Shown: positions 25,388-33,383 of the stretch, piece after piece
Position numbering within the stretch: the first letter of the stretch is position 1
Layout: every line of letters starts with the position of its first letter
Assembly (NCBI GenBank): GCA_002347685.1
Contig: DDWS01000046.1
Coordinates: 2,817 to 66,816, forward strand
From: Syntrophaceae bacterium UBA2280
GTDB lineage: Bacteria; Desulfobacterota; Syntrophia; Syntrophales; Smithellaceae
Direction: 5' to 3'
Length of the DNA: 64,000 nucleotides
Notes under the pieces: model-generated
The model's database searches: none
What the model was told of the DNA's origin: nothing
What the model saw: the letters and a program-made list of their open reading frames with translations, nothing else
Translations under genes and position numbers: made by a program

Positions 25388-26367
25388 TATTTTGCGCTCC
25401 AGCCTGAAACCGGATTCCAGCAAGCTGCGAAATGTCCTGCGGCGAACTCCATCAATTCCGGTTCTTCAATGGTGCACCGGGAAATCGCGCACGTGCAGCG
25501 GTCGTGAAACCGGCATCCTGCCGGAAGATCATACAAACTGGGCACGGTGCCAGGAATGGTTTTCAGATGATGTGAGGGGTCATCCATGGACGGCCGCGAC
25601 AGAATCAGTCCGAGCGTGTAAGGGTGACAGGGCCGCGAAAATAGCTCCTGTGTCGCCCCGGCTTCCACCACTCTGCCTGCATACATCACCGCCATTTTCC
25701 GGGCAGTCTGGGCGACAATGCCCAAATCGTGCGTGATGAGCAAAACCGCCATGTTGTTTTTTTCCTGAAGCTCGGAGATCAAATCGAGGATTTGCGACTG
25801 GATGGTCACGTCCAGCGCTGTAGTCGGTTCATCCGCCAGCAGCAATTTGGGATTGCACGACATCGCCATGGCGATCATCACACGCTGACGCATGCCTCCG
25901 CTGAGCTGATGCGGATAGACTCTGGCCCGGCGTTCGGGATCGGGTATGCCCACTTCCCTGAGCTTCTCTATGCTCAGTGCCTGCGCCTCTCGTTTAGGCA
26001 ATTTCTGATGAAGACGAATGGCTTCTGCGATCTGATCCCCCGCCCGCAAAACAGGATTGAGCGATGTCATCGGTTCCTGAAAAATCATCGCGATATCATC
26101 CCCGCGTTTCGCCCGCATCTCCTGCTCCGATAAACTCAACAGGTTTTGTCCCTGAAATAAAATGCTTCCGGAGGCTATCCGGCCGTTTGCCGAAATCAGC
26201 CTCATCACCGACAGGGCCAGCATGGTTTTGCCGCAGCCGGACTCTCCGACAATGCCGAGCGTCTCGCCTTCAGCCACACTAAGCGACACACCGTCTACAG
26301 CCCGGATGGTGCCGCGGGCCGTGTGAAACACCGTCTTCAGATTTTGAATATCGAGCAAAACAGACAT
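25387..26367 (-). CDS. dppD: Oligopeptide/dipeptide ABC transporter ATPase, DppD/OppD type
   Basis: A 326-residue ATPase with Walker A GESGCGKT, Q-loop FQEPMTSLNP, signature SGGMRQR, Walker B LLLADEP and H-loop ITHDLG. The C-terminal extension carries clustered cysteines (around GCRFHDRC and a later Cys-Trp), a pattern of this subfamily that in some members binds an iron-sulfur cluster. It follows pepA by 1 nt, linking peptide uptake with peptide hydrolysis. Confidence 0.9.
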   Translation of the reverse strand: MSVLLDIQNLKTVFHTARGTIRAVDGVSLSVAEGETLGIVGESGCGKTMLALSVMRLISANGRIASGSILFQGQNLLSLSEQEMRAKRGDDIAMIFQEPMTSLNPVLRAGDQIAEAIRLHQKLPKREAQALSIEKLREVGIPDPERRARVYPHQLSGGMRQRVMIAMAMSCNPKLLLADEPTTALDVTIQSQILDLISELQEKNNMAVLLITHDLGIVAQTARKMAVMYAGRVVEAGATQELFSRPCHPYTLGLILSRPSMDDPSHHLKTIPGTVPSLYDLPAGCRFHDRCTCAISRCTIEEPELMEFAAGHFAACWNPVSGWSAK

Positions 26368-26368
26368 T

Positions 26369-27868
26369 TTATTTTCCGGAGCGTTGGATCAGCAATTCGA
26401 CAAACAGACGTACGCCCACACCGGAGGCGCCCTTGGGAATGTAACCCTTGTCCTTCGTTGTCCAGGCGGGGCCTGCAATATCCAGATGCACCCATGGATA
26501 ATCACCGGCAAATTTGCTCAAAAAAGCCGCCGCCGTAATGGTGCCGCCTGCACGGCCGCCGGTATTTTTATAATCGGCAATGTCGCTTTTAATCAATTCG
26601 GAATAATGATTCCAGAGGGGCAGCTCCCAGACAAGCTCGCCTGTCGCATCGGCCGCGTCGCGCACTTGGGCTTTGAGCGTGTCGTCCGTACCCAGCATGC
26701 CGATCACATCGTCACCCAGCGCAATCACACAGGCGCCAGTGAGTGTCGCGATATCGAGAATGGCCGCCGGTTTGTATTTGGACGCGTATGAAAGCGCGTC
26801 GGCCAGGATAAGGCGCCCTTCCGCATCTGTGTTGATCACCTCAATGGTGATACCCGAGTAGGATTTCAGAATATCGCCGGGTTTATAGGCACAGCCGCCC
26901 GGCATGTTCTCCGTGGTGGGGATCAGTCCGACGACATTGATCGGCAGATTCAGTCCGGATATGGCCATGATCGTACCCAGTACCGCCGCGCCGCCTGCCA
27001 TATCCGTTTTCATTTCATCCATCTTTTCTGCAGGCTTAATAGAGATGCCGCCGCTGTCGAACGTCAGCCCCTTGCCCACCAGCACAATCGGCGCCTGACC
27101 CTTCTTTGCGCCTGTGTACTCCAGAATGATGAATTTCGGTTCCTGGCAGCTTCCGGATGCAACGCCCAGAAGCGCGTTCATACCCAGCGCTTTCATCTTC
27201 TTTTTGTCCAGAGTCCGGCAGGTCACGTTTTTTTTCTTGCCGATTTTCTGAGCGTGGGCAGCGAGGATCGCGGGCGTCATTTCATTGCCCGGCGCGCTCA
27301 CCAGATTGCGAACGAATGAAACCGCCTCCGAAATGATTTTCGACTTTCCGGCTTCTTCCAGCGTAAGAGTATAATCTCCGGGAGCCGTCACAATTTCCAG
27401 TTGACGCATGGCTTTGAGTTCGTCGCGGCCAATCGTTTTATAAGGCGTGTATTGATAAAGACCGAGGATGGAACCTTCCGTCACGGCCGCAATGACTTTT
27501 CGTTTTTGATCCGGCAGAAGCTCCGCATCGATGGTGGTTGCCGCGTCTTTGACATTCAGTGCACGCAGATGCTGCATGATTCCGGCATATGCGTTTCTTA
27601 TTTTCCCCGGATCCAGATCTTTTCTTTTACCCAGCCCCACCAATGCGATTCTTTTTGCCGGCAGGCGGTCTCCCGAATACAGCACCGAAATCTGCGAAGC
27701 CCTGCCTTCAAAATCGCCGCTTTTGATGATGTCGCCTATGATTCCGCCTGTTTTCAGATCGACACCGCGCGCCGCTTCGGACAGCTGACTTTCCCCTTCA
27801 CAAAGGGGAAGGATAATCGCCTGGGTTTTCGCCTCCTCGATCTTTCCTTTTTTTACCGTAATGTTCAC
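26369..27868 (-). CDS. pepA: Cytosol leucyl aminopeptidase
   Basis: An M17 metallopeptidase that removes N-terminal residues from peptides. The 499-residue product has an N-terminal regulatory/DNA-binding-like domain (1-165) and the catalytic domain with Lys266 and Asp271 in the GKGLTFDSGG segment, Asp289 and the family signature NTDAEGRL at 346-353 containing Asp348, Glu350 and Arg352. The start is GTG with AGGAGG 5 nt upstream. It heads an operon with two peptide-ABC ATPases and a hydrolase, and has its own promoter. Confidence 0.95.
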   Translation of the reverse strand: MNITVKKGKIEEAKTQAIILPLCEGESQLSEAARGVDLKTGGIIGDIIKSGDFEGRASQISVLYSGDRLPAKRIALVGLGKRKDLDPGKIRNAYAGIMQHLRALNVKDAATTIDAELLPDQKRKVIAAVTEGSILGLYQYTPYKTIGRDELKAMRQLEIVTAPGDYTLTLEEAGKSKIISEAVSFVRNLVSAPGNEMTPAILAAHAQKIGKKKNVTCRTLDKKKMKALGMNALLGVASGSCQEPKFIILEYTGAKKGQAPIVLVGKGLTFDSGGISIKPAEKMDEMKTDMAGGAAVLGTIMAISGLNLPINVVGLIPTTENMPGGCAYKPGDILKSYSGITIEVINTDAEGRLILADALSYASKYKPAAILDIATLTGACVIALGDDVIGMLGTDDTLKAQVRDAADATGELVWELPLWNHYSELIKSDIADYKNTGGRAGGTITAAAFLSKFAGDYPWVHLDIAGPAWTTKDKGYIPKGASGVGVRLFVELLIQRSGK

Positions 27869-27919
27869 TCAAACCTCCTGAAGATGAAAATGCAAGTCCC
27901 CGAGCGGATTCGCTTTGGA

Positions 27920-27947
27920 TTAATAACATATCAATAACAAAAGTCAA
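27920..27947 (-). promoter_or_regulatory. Sigma-70-type promoter of the pepA operon
   Basis: On the minus strand TTGACT, a 16-nt spacer and TATTAA precede the pepA GTG by about 50 nt. The flanking DNA is A/T-rich, in contrast to the coding region. Confidence 0.55.
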
Positions 27948-28047
27948 TTATTAGTCAGACCGGATCGCATATGTCGCAGTTGATCATATGGGACTGGAGA
28001 TCTGATTCGATGATTCGTCCAGTCCGTGATCGCGACCCTATGCCGCT

Positions 28048-28953
28048 TTACTGGAAGGAGATCGCGTTGCGTCGCAGGGAATGATAGATATCCTTCTGGC
28101 TGTTTTTGAGAATGAATTTTAGATAGTTGATATTCTTTTCAATGGATTCTTCATAAGGATTGCCGTCAAGATTCCAGCGTTCCCTGAAATGCAATTTCAT
28201 GTATCGATTGACATTTGCGAACTCGTTTTCAAATCTGGATTTCGTCCGTTTATAGAAACTGACCGTCTTGCGGAATAGATCAATTTCACTGTCAAACCCC
28301 GGAACCGCCCCTTCCTCGAATTCGCTGTAAAGCAGCATCAGCTTCTCGAGGTAAAGCCGGTCGGCCATCTGCCCGAGAAGGTCGGCGGTCCCCAGCATTT
28401 TCCCCAGAAGTTCGATGTTGATCGAAGAAAATTCGTGGTCGGGAACCATCGTATGGACGCCCGTGCAACTGAGAATATCGTGAAATTCTTTCATGTCCCC
28501 CGCAAAGTAGGAATTTCCCGCAAAGTGCTTCTGCGTGAAAATGATGCTGCGGCCGATGTGGCTCATTGTGTATTTCGCGCCGGTGCCCGCGTAGTCGTCC
28601 ATGGATGCAATATACCCCGTATCGTGCATCAGCGCACCGGCCAGCCCCAGATTGATCTCTTTTTCTGAAAATTCAACACCGTCTTGCGATGCGCCGTGCA
28701 TCAGTCTGGCCATGGCCAGAAGCACCAGCAGCGTATGGCGAAAATCGTGGTATGACGTATTACACTTCCGGTATCCCTTGTATTTCCCGCCAAACAACCG
28801 TTCAACATTATGAAATGCCGCATCGAAATGGCTGAAGTCAAAATCTGACTGGATCAGACGGAGCGTCGTTTTCAGCTCGTTTATCATCACCTGCCGATCA
28901 CGAATATCGAGCAATCCTTCAGGGACAAAATGATTTCTAATATCGGTTGCCAT
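28048..28953 (-). CDS. HD-domain phosphohydrolase
   Basis: A 301-residue cytoplasmic protein with a metal-binding HD domain: YHDFRHT (His69, His73), the defining LMHDTGY (His110-Asp111), and later histidines. HD proteins hydrolyse nucleotides, cyclic dinucleotides or cyclic NMPs; the spacing recalls cyclic-nucleotide phosphodiesterases (compare the YHDFRHT segment), but a substrate cannot be assigned. It lies just downstream of the pilus minor-pilin operon on the same strand, 32 nt after the small secreted peptide gene, so it may be read through from that operon. Confidence 0.78.
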   Translation of the reverse strand: MATDIRNHFVPEGLLDIRDRQVMINELKTTLRLIQSDFDFSHFDAAFHNVERLFGGKYKGYRKCNTSYHDFRHTLLVLLAMARLMHGASQDGVEFSEKEINLGLAGALMHDTGYIASMDDYAGTGAKYTMSHIGRSIIFTQKHFAGNSYFAGDMKEFHDILSCTGVHTMVPDHEFSSINIELLGKMLGTADLLGQMADRLYLEKLMLLYSEFEEGAVPGFDSEIDLFRKTVSFYKRTKSRFENEFANVNRYMKLHFRERWNLDGNPYEESIEKNINYLKFILKNSQKDIYHSLRRNAISFQ

Positions 28954-28985
28954 GCTTCCGAAATACCTTCCTTCATCGAATAGTA

Positions 28986-29219
28986 TTACTTTTGTTCTTC
29001 AGTCTTATTTTCTTTCTTTTCTTTCTCAGTATCGGCTGCGTTTCCCTTTGATTTCATCTGTCTCTTTTGTACAGGAGTGCTCATGGATTGCTCTTCGACC
29101 TTCTTATCCGAGCCGGAGGTTTTTTTCTCAACAGGTGCCAACGCCATAACTGAATCAGACATCATAAAAACTACCATCCAGACAGCCATACAAATCATCA
29201 TTTTTTTCATTTTATTCAT
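28986..29219 (-). CDS. Small secreted Lys/Glu-rich peptide, unknown function
   Basis: A 77-residue product with a Met-rich signal peptide (about 1-26, ending VMALA) and a highly charged, low-complexity mature part ending in repeated Lys and Glu. I do not recognise it. Its ATG overlaps the stop of the MshQ-like gene by 4 nt (ATGA) with GGAG just upstream, so it is translationally coupled; the ATG three codons later is an alternative. Coupling to the tip-protein gene suggests an accessory role in pilus assembly, which is inference. Confidence 0.65.
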   Translation of the reverse strand: MNKMKKMMICMAVWMVVFMMSDSVMALAPVEKKTSGSDKKVEEQSMSTPVQKRQMKSKGNAADTEKEKKENKTEEQK

Positions 29220-30736
29220 TCTCTCCTTCCCAGTATTTGAACAGCCAGATCATTGAAAGCGACCGTGTCCGATCCCGTAAGGCCACCCATGCCATGCAGA
29301 GCGATCTCCGGCTTGCCGGCGGGATAGTCCGACAGGGTAAATTCCGTGGTGCGAATCGTCGCGCGGTCCGGCTGCAATAAAACCGTTGACGGTAAATTGG
29401 AATTCATCACCAGCCTGACACTGTTGTTGCTCAGCAGAGGATTCGCTGAAAGCAACGTGAAGTAATCATATGACGTGGGCCTGCTTGTTCCGTTCTCCCG
29501 CCAGACAACACCGCCGTCGCTGACAGTGGCCCCGGAAGCAACAGGCCACACCGGCTGAATGTTTCCGCTGGTTCCTGCCGTCGTGCATCGGTACGAATGG
29601 GCCAGTCCGTCAGAAGCGAAACGCTGGGTCGGTATCACCACATTGTTGAGGACATAAGGGATTGCCGCGTGCCAGGCCATATAGGACCAGTATGTGAATG
29701 TCTGATCCATGCTGGTGTATGGTTCCAATGTATTGCCAGGCCAGATGGGAAAAACAGCCGCGCTGCATTTCGGTGGATAAAGACCGCGGTTGATATTGGT
29801 GGCGACCGTGTCCAATCCCCGAGTTCCGGACGTTCTTGAATTATTTACGGAGGGATCCCCGTAATAGATTTTTATATCATTATAGCGCTCGGCACCCGAG
29901 ATTCTGTCTTCAACACGGACTAACAGAGTGGCATTGTCGGTAATCGTGCGCGAGTCTGTGCATAAACCCTGGTTATTGCATGATGTTTGACCACCGATAA
30001 CCTTCGGATCATTCATTTTACTCAAATTGCTACCCGGTTCGCCCAGAACGGCATAAGCCAGCCAATCCCGACGCTCAACACCACTAACGACTCTTTGCAT
30101 CCACAAAACCATCAGCAGCTTTTTTTGGAGACTGTTACCGGGACCCGGCTTAATGTCTATCGGCAGATAGTCACCCCTCGATGAAGGAGTGCAGTTTGAT
30201 CTATGATCGAAATTAATGAAACTGATTCCATAACCCTCGTATTTCCCGGGCGTGGAACTTTCCTGCCAACGGATGTTGATACCCTGGGCTGCGTAGTCTA
30301 GCGTCTGATACCAGCCCACCTTTACCTGCACATCGTAGGACACACTTTTGTAGGTTGTCCAGCTTTGCCGCAGGGGTTCCGTGGCAGTGGTGGTCAGCGG
30401 GACCACCAGAGAGCCTATGCTGCAGCCGGTGTTTTCCGGATCGGGAATCATAGAAAAATTGCTAAATACAGCCCAGACGGATGTACATCCGCTGCTGTCG
30501 TTGTAGGTAACGGATGCAACCTTATTACCCGTGCCGGATGTATTTAATACCGACAAAATACTGCCGCCAGAGATGGACATCAAGACGCGATTTCTTGGTT
30601 CGCCGCCTGGTTCCTCCGGTTGCACCTGGATATTTCTGTCCCATGTATAGGTGGTAATGGTCTTTTCGGCCCCGTGGACTATGCCTGGCAGCACCATTAG
30701 AACCAGCAATATAGATAATATTTTTACTTTTCTCAT
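29216..30736 (-). CDS. Secreted MshQ-like protein of the pilus locus
   Basis: A 506-residue exported protein with a clear signal peptide (about 1-22). Most of it is rich in Ser, Thr, Gly and Asn with several Cys, typical of an extracellular beta-structured protein. Residues about 378-416 hold a small module (RCTTAGTSG, then VWP and DGGVVW) of the kind found in phage tail and pilus-associated proteins. It follows four minor-pilin genes, the place taken by mshQ in MSHA loci and by pilY1 in others, so a pilus-tip or adhesin role is likely. No PilY1 beta-propeller or integrin-type motif is evident. AAGGAG 6 nt before the ATG marks the start. Confidence 0.65.
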   Translation of the reverse strand: MRKVKILSILLVLMVLPGIVHGAEKTITTYTWDRNIQVQPEEPGGEPRNRVLMSISGGSILSVLNTSGTGNKVASVTYNDSSGCTSVWAVFSNFSMIPDPENTGCSIGSLVVPLTTTATEPLRQSWTTYKSVSYDVQVKVGWYQTLDYAAQGINIRWQESSTPGKYEGYGISFINFDHRSNCTPSSRGDYLPIDIKPGPGNSLQKKLLMVLWMQRVVSGVERRDWLAYAVLGEPGSNLSKMNDPKVIGGQTSCNNQGLCTDSRTITDNATLLVRVEDRISGAERYNDIKIYYGDPSVNNSRTSGTRGLDTVATNINRGLYPPKCSAAVFPIWPGNTLEPYTSMDQTFTYWSYMAWHAAIPYVLNNVVIPTQRFASDGLAHSYRCTTAGTSGNIQPVWPVASGATVSDGGVVWRENGTSRPTSYDYFTLLSANPLLSNNSVRLVMNSNLPSTVLLQPDRATIRTTEFTLSDYPAGKPEIALHGMGGLTGSDTVAFNDLAVQILGRRE

Positions 30737-30767
30737 TTCGAACTCCTTATGAACCTGGCTTAGTCAA

Positions 30768-31682
30768 TTAATCTCCATAGTTGGACGTTGCTCTTAATCC
30801 CATGCTTTTCGCCATATAGACAGGCGTGTTATTGACTGCTACCGGGAAAACAGGCATCGGCGCCCCTGGTATCGGCTGAATATTTGTCAGGGTGACAGTG
30901 TGCGGACTGGCAACTGTATTGATGATGCGTTCATCATACGAATATTGGGATATATTACTGCTATTCTCTATAAAGATACTTCCTTTCTTCGGAGGGAACA
31001 TCTTTGCCGTTAAATCGTTTATGTCCGTCACAGCGACATTCAGGATTAGATTGCCGCCGGAATTTGGAGGCGTAGCCTGTGTGGAAGTATAGTTGTATCC
31101 CAGATAAAACTCATCGCCTGCCACAAGTGCGTTCGCAAAAGGCGTACTTAAATTGAAAGTCACGGCCGTTCCGCCATTGGCAGCGTTAAAACTTCCTGTT
31201 GTTGCGCTGCTGAAAACGGCTACAGCACCGCTGCTGCCTTTCATCTTAAGATTTGCATTCGCCGGCAGGGTTATTGGCACACTTCCATGTTCATCAATCG
31301 GTGGCACAGCACCGGGTAGATAGAGGGTGATGGATGCTGAATTGGCTGCATGAGCCGTGGTTGCGTAAAACCAGTAAGGATAAATCTGCATTGTGCAGGA
31401 ACCCTGGTTGTTCGGCATTGTCAGCGCTTGATTATGCAGTCCGGCGAGCCTTGTGTTTTTATTGGCCGCTACCTTGTATTCGCTGGCGGCGATCCGGAGG
31501 CAGGATTCGCTGATGTAGTATGCTTTGGTGTCTTTCTGCGCTTCGGCCTGATTAAAGGCGGATGTTGATGTCATGGAAAACAGCCCAGCAGCCAAAACAG
31601 CCACCACCACCATTCCGATAATGACAAATACCAGTGTGGAACCCTTTTGATCGCCTGTCCTGGATAGAATCTTTCTATTCAT
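30768..31682 (-). CDS. PilX/MshP-like minor pilin-associated protein
   Basis: A 304-residue protein with one N-terminal membrane helix (about 17-37) preceded by KGSTLVF, matching the PilX/MshP class that replaces the classical GFTLIE cleavage site with a related G-S/A-x-L form. The helix ends with a conserved STSAFNQAEAQKDTKAYYISES segment seen in PilX N-terminal domains. The remainder is Gly/Ser/Thr-rich and probably beta-structured. Fits mshP in the minor-pilin order. Confidence 0.8.
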   Translation of the reverse strand: MNRKILSRTGDQKGSTLVFVIIGMVVVAVLAAGLFSMTSTSAFNQAEAQKDTKAYYISESCLRIAASEYKVAANKNTRLAGLHNQALTMPNNQGSCTMQIYPYWFYATTAHAANSASITLYLPGAVPPIDEHGSVPITLPANANLKMKGSSGAVAVFSSATTGSFNAANGGTAVTFNLSTPFANALVAGDEFYLGYNYTSTQATPPNSGGNLILNVAVTDINDLTAKMFPPKKGSIFIENSSNISQYSYDERIINTVASPHTVTLTNIQPIPGAPMPVFPVAVNNTPVYMAKSMGLRATSNYGD

Positions 31683-31704
31683 TGCCTTCTTTCCTGAAAA
31701 CCGG

Positions 31705-32220
31705 TCAGTTCAAACCCGGCAAAATCCGGGAAACGGTTTTTCTGCGGTTTACCGTTGTTTCAAACTTTAGATTTTCATTTCTCCCGTAATTAAGAACGAT
31801 CGTCACCTTCACGGAGGTTAGCGTATGGACACCATTAATCGTATCCAATGTATATACGAACAATGGCGTTGAACTGTCCACCCGATCAATCAATACCTGC
31901 AAATTATTGCCACGACCAAGCCTTATCACATCGCCGGCGTTTTTAATTGTATAACTCGCGCCGTCTATAGATGTAAAGACGATCTCCTGGGGTTCAGTTT
32001 TAGTGATGGATGGGGTTTCAATAAGCTCTTTTTTAATTCTGGCCAGTGCCACCTGAGCTTTCTGCGACAATTGGGTTGCCTCACTGGCAAAAAGGTAATA
32101 CTCTACGCCTCTGACCAACCCAAGGGTCAAAGCTGTGGCGAGCACTCCGACAATCACTAAAACCAGGATCACTTCGATCAGCGTAAAACCGGATTGACCT
32201 TTTTGAGTTTTTATTTTCAT
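31705..32220 (-). CDS. Type IV prepilin-like protein, PilW/MshO class
   Basis: 171 residues with the prepilin leader KTQKGQSG cleaved before FTLIEV and a 22-residue hydrophobic N-terminal helix with Glu5. The region after the helix (SQKAQVALARIKKELIE) fits the PilW/GspJ-type minor pilins. Third of the minor-pilin genes, with 22 nt and 6 nt to its neighbours. Confidence 0.85.
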   Translation of the reverse strand: MKIKTQKGQSGFTLIEVILVLVIVGVLATALTLGLVRGVEYYLFASEATQLSQKAQVALARIKKELIETPSITKTEPQEIVFTSIDGASYTIKNAGDVIRLGRGNNLQVLIDRVDSSTPLFVYTLDTINGVHTLTSVKVTIVLNYGRNENLKFETTVNRRKTVSRILPGLN

Positions 32221-32226
32221 AAATCG

Positions 32227-32601
32227 CTACTCCGTAAAGACCGAAAACAGCGTTTGATCGCCGTCTTTGAGGGTGACCTGCAAAACCGGTGACTGTGTCG
32301 TGAAGGCGCCCGCGTTTAGATGACCGAACGTGGCCGTACTCGGGTTGTTGAGCTTCGGGTCGACATAATCGTTCGTGAACGTTTCCAGCTCCAGGGTTCC
32401 CAGATCCAGCCGCCTTCGGTATTCTGCGGTAATTTCCTCCATCTGTTCTATGAGCCGGTACTGGCTTTGAACCTGTCCTGCCGGAATCGCGCTGCCGGTG
32501 AAAGCCTTTCCAAAATACGTGACAAATGCCGCGGCGGCAATCGCCAGTATGAGAATGGTGATAATCACTTCAACAAGCGTAAATCCTTTTATGTATCTCA
32601 T
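32227..32601 (-). CDS. Type IV prepilin-like protein, PilV/MshD class
   Basis: 124 residues; the short leader MRYIKG is followed by FTLVEVIITILILAIAAAAF, a classic prepilin N-terminus with Glu5. The start overlaps the stop of the FimT-like gene (ATGA). The length and position fit PilV/MshD or GspI-type minor pilins. Confidence 0.85.
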   Translation of the reverse strand: MRYIKGFTLVEVIITILILAIAAAAFVTYFGKAFTGSAIPAGQVQSQYRLIEQMEEITAEYRRRLDLGTLELETFTNDYVDPKLNNPSTATFGHLNAGAFTTQSPVLQVTLKDGDQTLFSVFTE

Positions 32602-33116
32602 GGAATAAATCCTGTCTCCGGTGTTATTTGGACAACTCTTGTCGCGCCGCCGCTCAATCCGGATACTGTGACAGTGAAGTCTGTCATCAGGAGGGCTAAC
32701 GGATAAGAAACGTAGGGAATTCCGCGGTTGTTGAAATAAATCGTAAATCCTCGGTCAAAGCGGATTTTTTTATCATTTAGATTAATTTTTCTGCTGGCGT
32801 CCGTAAAACGCGCGTCGTCCGGAAGAAGCATAATGTTTGCAGACGGATTCACTCCTGAAAAAAGCCAGTATTGATTGGCGCCGGCGTCATACGAAATGCC
32901 TGCGACCGTGAAGCCCCCAACCACATTGGGATCTTTATTCATGGCAACCGTCTGGGCATAACGCAGGTGTGTTTTGAGCGTATCCGCTCCGGTGTAAACT
33001 TCTGCATTCATGCTGGTTGTCCGGCTCACCACTACGACCGCCAAGATTCCCAAAATCACCAGGATGGCAATAATTTCTAAAAGAGTGAAGCCTTTTTCCG
33101 TCCCGATTATCTTCAC
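32598..33116 (-). CDS. Type IV prepilin-like protein, FimT/GspH (MshC) class
   Basis: 172 residues from a GTG start at 33116 that has AAGGAGA about 9 nt upstream and gives the compact leader MKIIGTEKG before FTLLEI. The ATG at 33152 would give an unusually long leader. The hydrophobic helix is followed by a GspH-like domain (long ADTLKTHLRYAQTVAMNKD helix, then beta-rich). First gene of the minor-pilin operon; such pilins prime pilus assembly. Confidence 0.85.
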   Translation of the reverse strand: MKIIGTEKGFTLLEIIAILVILGILAVVVVSRTTSMNAEVYTGADTLKTHLRYAQTVAMNKDPNVVGGFTVAGISYDAGANQYWLFSGVNPSANIMLLPDDARFTDASRKINLNDKKIRFDRGFTIYFNNRGIPYVSYPLALLMTDFTVTVSGLSGGATRVVQITPETGFIP

Positions 33117-33187
33117 GGCAACAGCTCTCCTTGACCGAGTCTGATCCTGCATCTACATAATCCTTCTACACGTTAAAATACATGATA

Positions 33188-33216
33188 ACATTAAATCTTT
33201 CATCGTATTTTTTCAA
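33188..33216 (-). promoter_or_regulatory. Candidate promoter of the minor-pilin operon
   Basis: On the minus strand TTGAAA, a 17-nt spacer and TAATGT precede the FimT-like start by about 75 nt. No sigma-54 element was found here, unlike at the major pilins. Confidence 0.4.
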
Positions 33217-33299
33217 GCGGAATCGACACAGAGCACCCTTTTATTTGCCTTTGAATCAAACCTCATTTTTCACTCAATGATTTTTCGCGGATATAGTTC

Positions 33300-33328
33300 T
33301 TGACAATCCGTCCCCTGACTCGCTATTT
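33300..33328 (+). promoter_or_regulatory. Candidate promoter of the methyltransferase-glycosyltransferase pair
   Basis: Consensus TTGACA followed after 17 nt by CTATTT (weak -10). It lies about 55 nt before the chosen ATG of the fusion gene. A longer reading of that gene would begin with TTG inside this -35 box, which argues for the shorter start. Confidence 0.45.
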
Positions 33329-33383
33329 GATTCCTGTAATTTTCCGGAGTGCCCGGATACCAGAGGAAAGACACAGGCTGAAT

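Noticed and set aside
33300..33383. Longer N-terminus of the methyltransferase-glycosyltransferase starting at TTG 33300
   Set aside because: The codons coincide with a TTGACA promoter box, there is no binding site, and the extra residues are not part of the methyltransferase fold.
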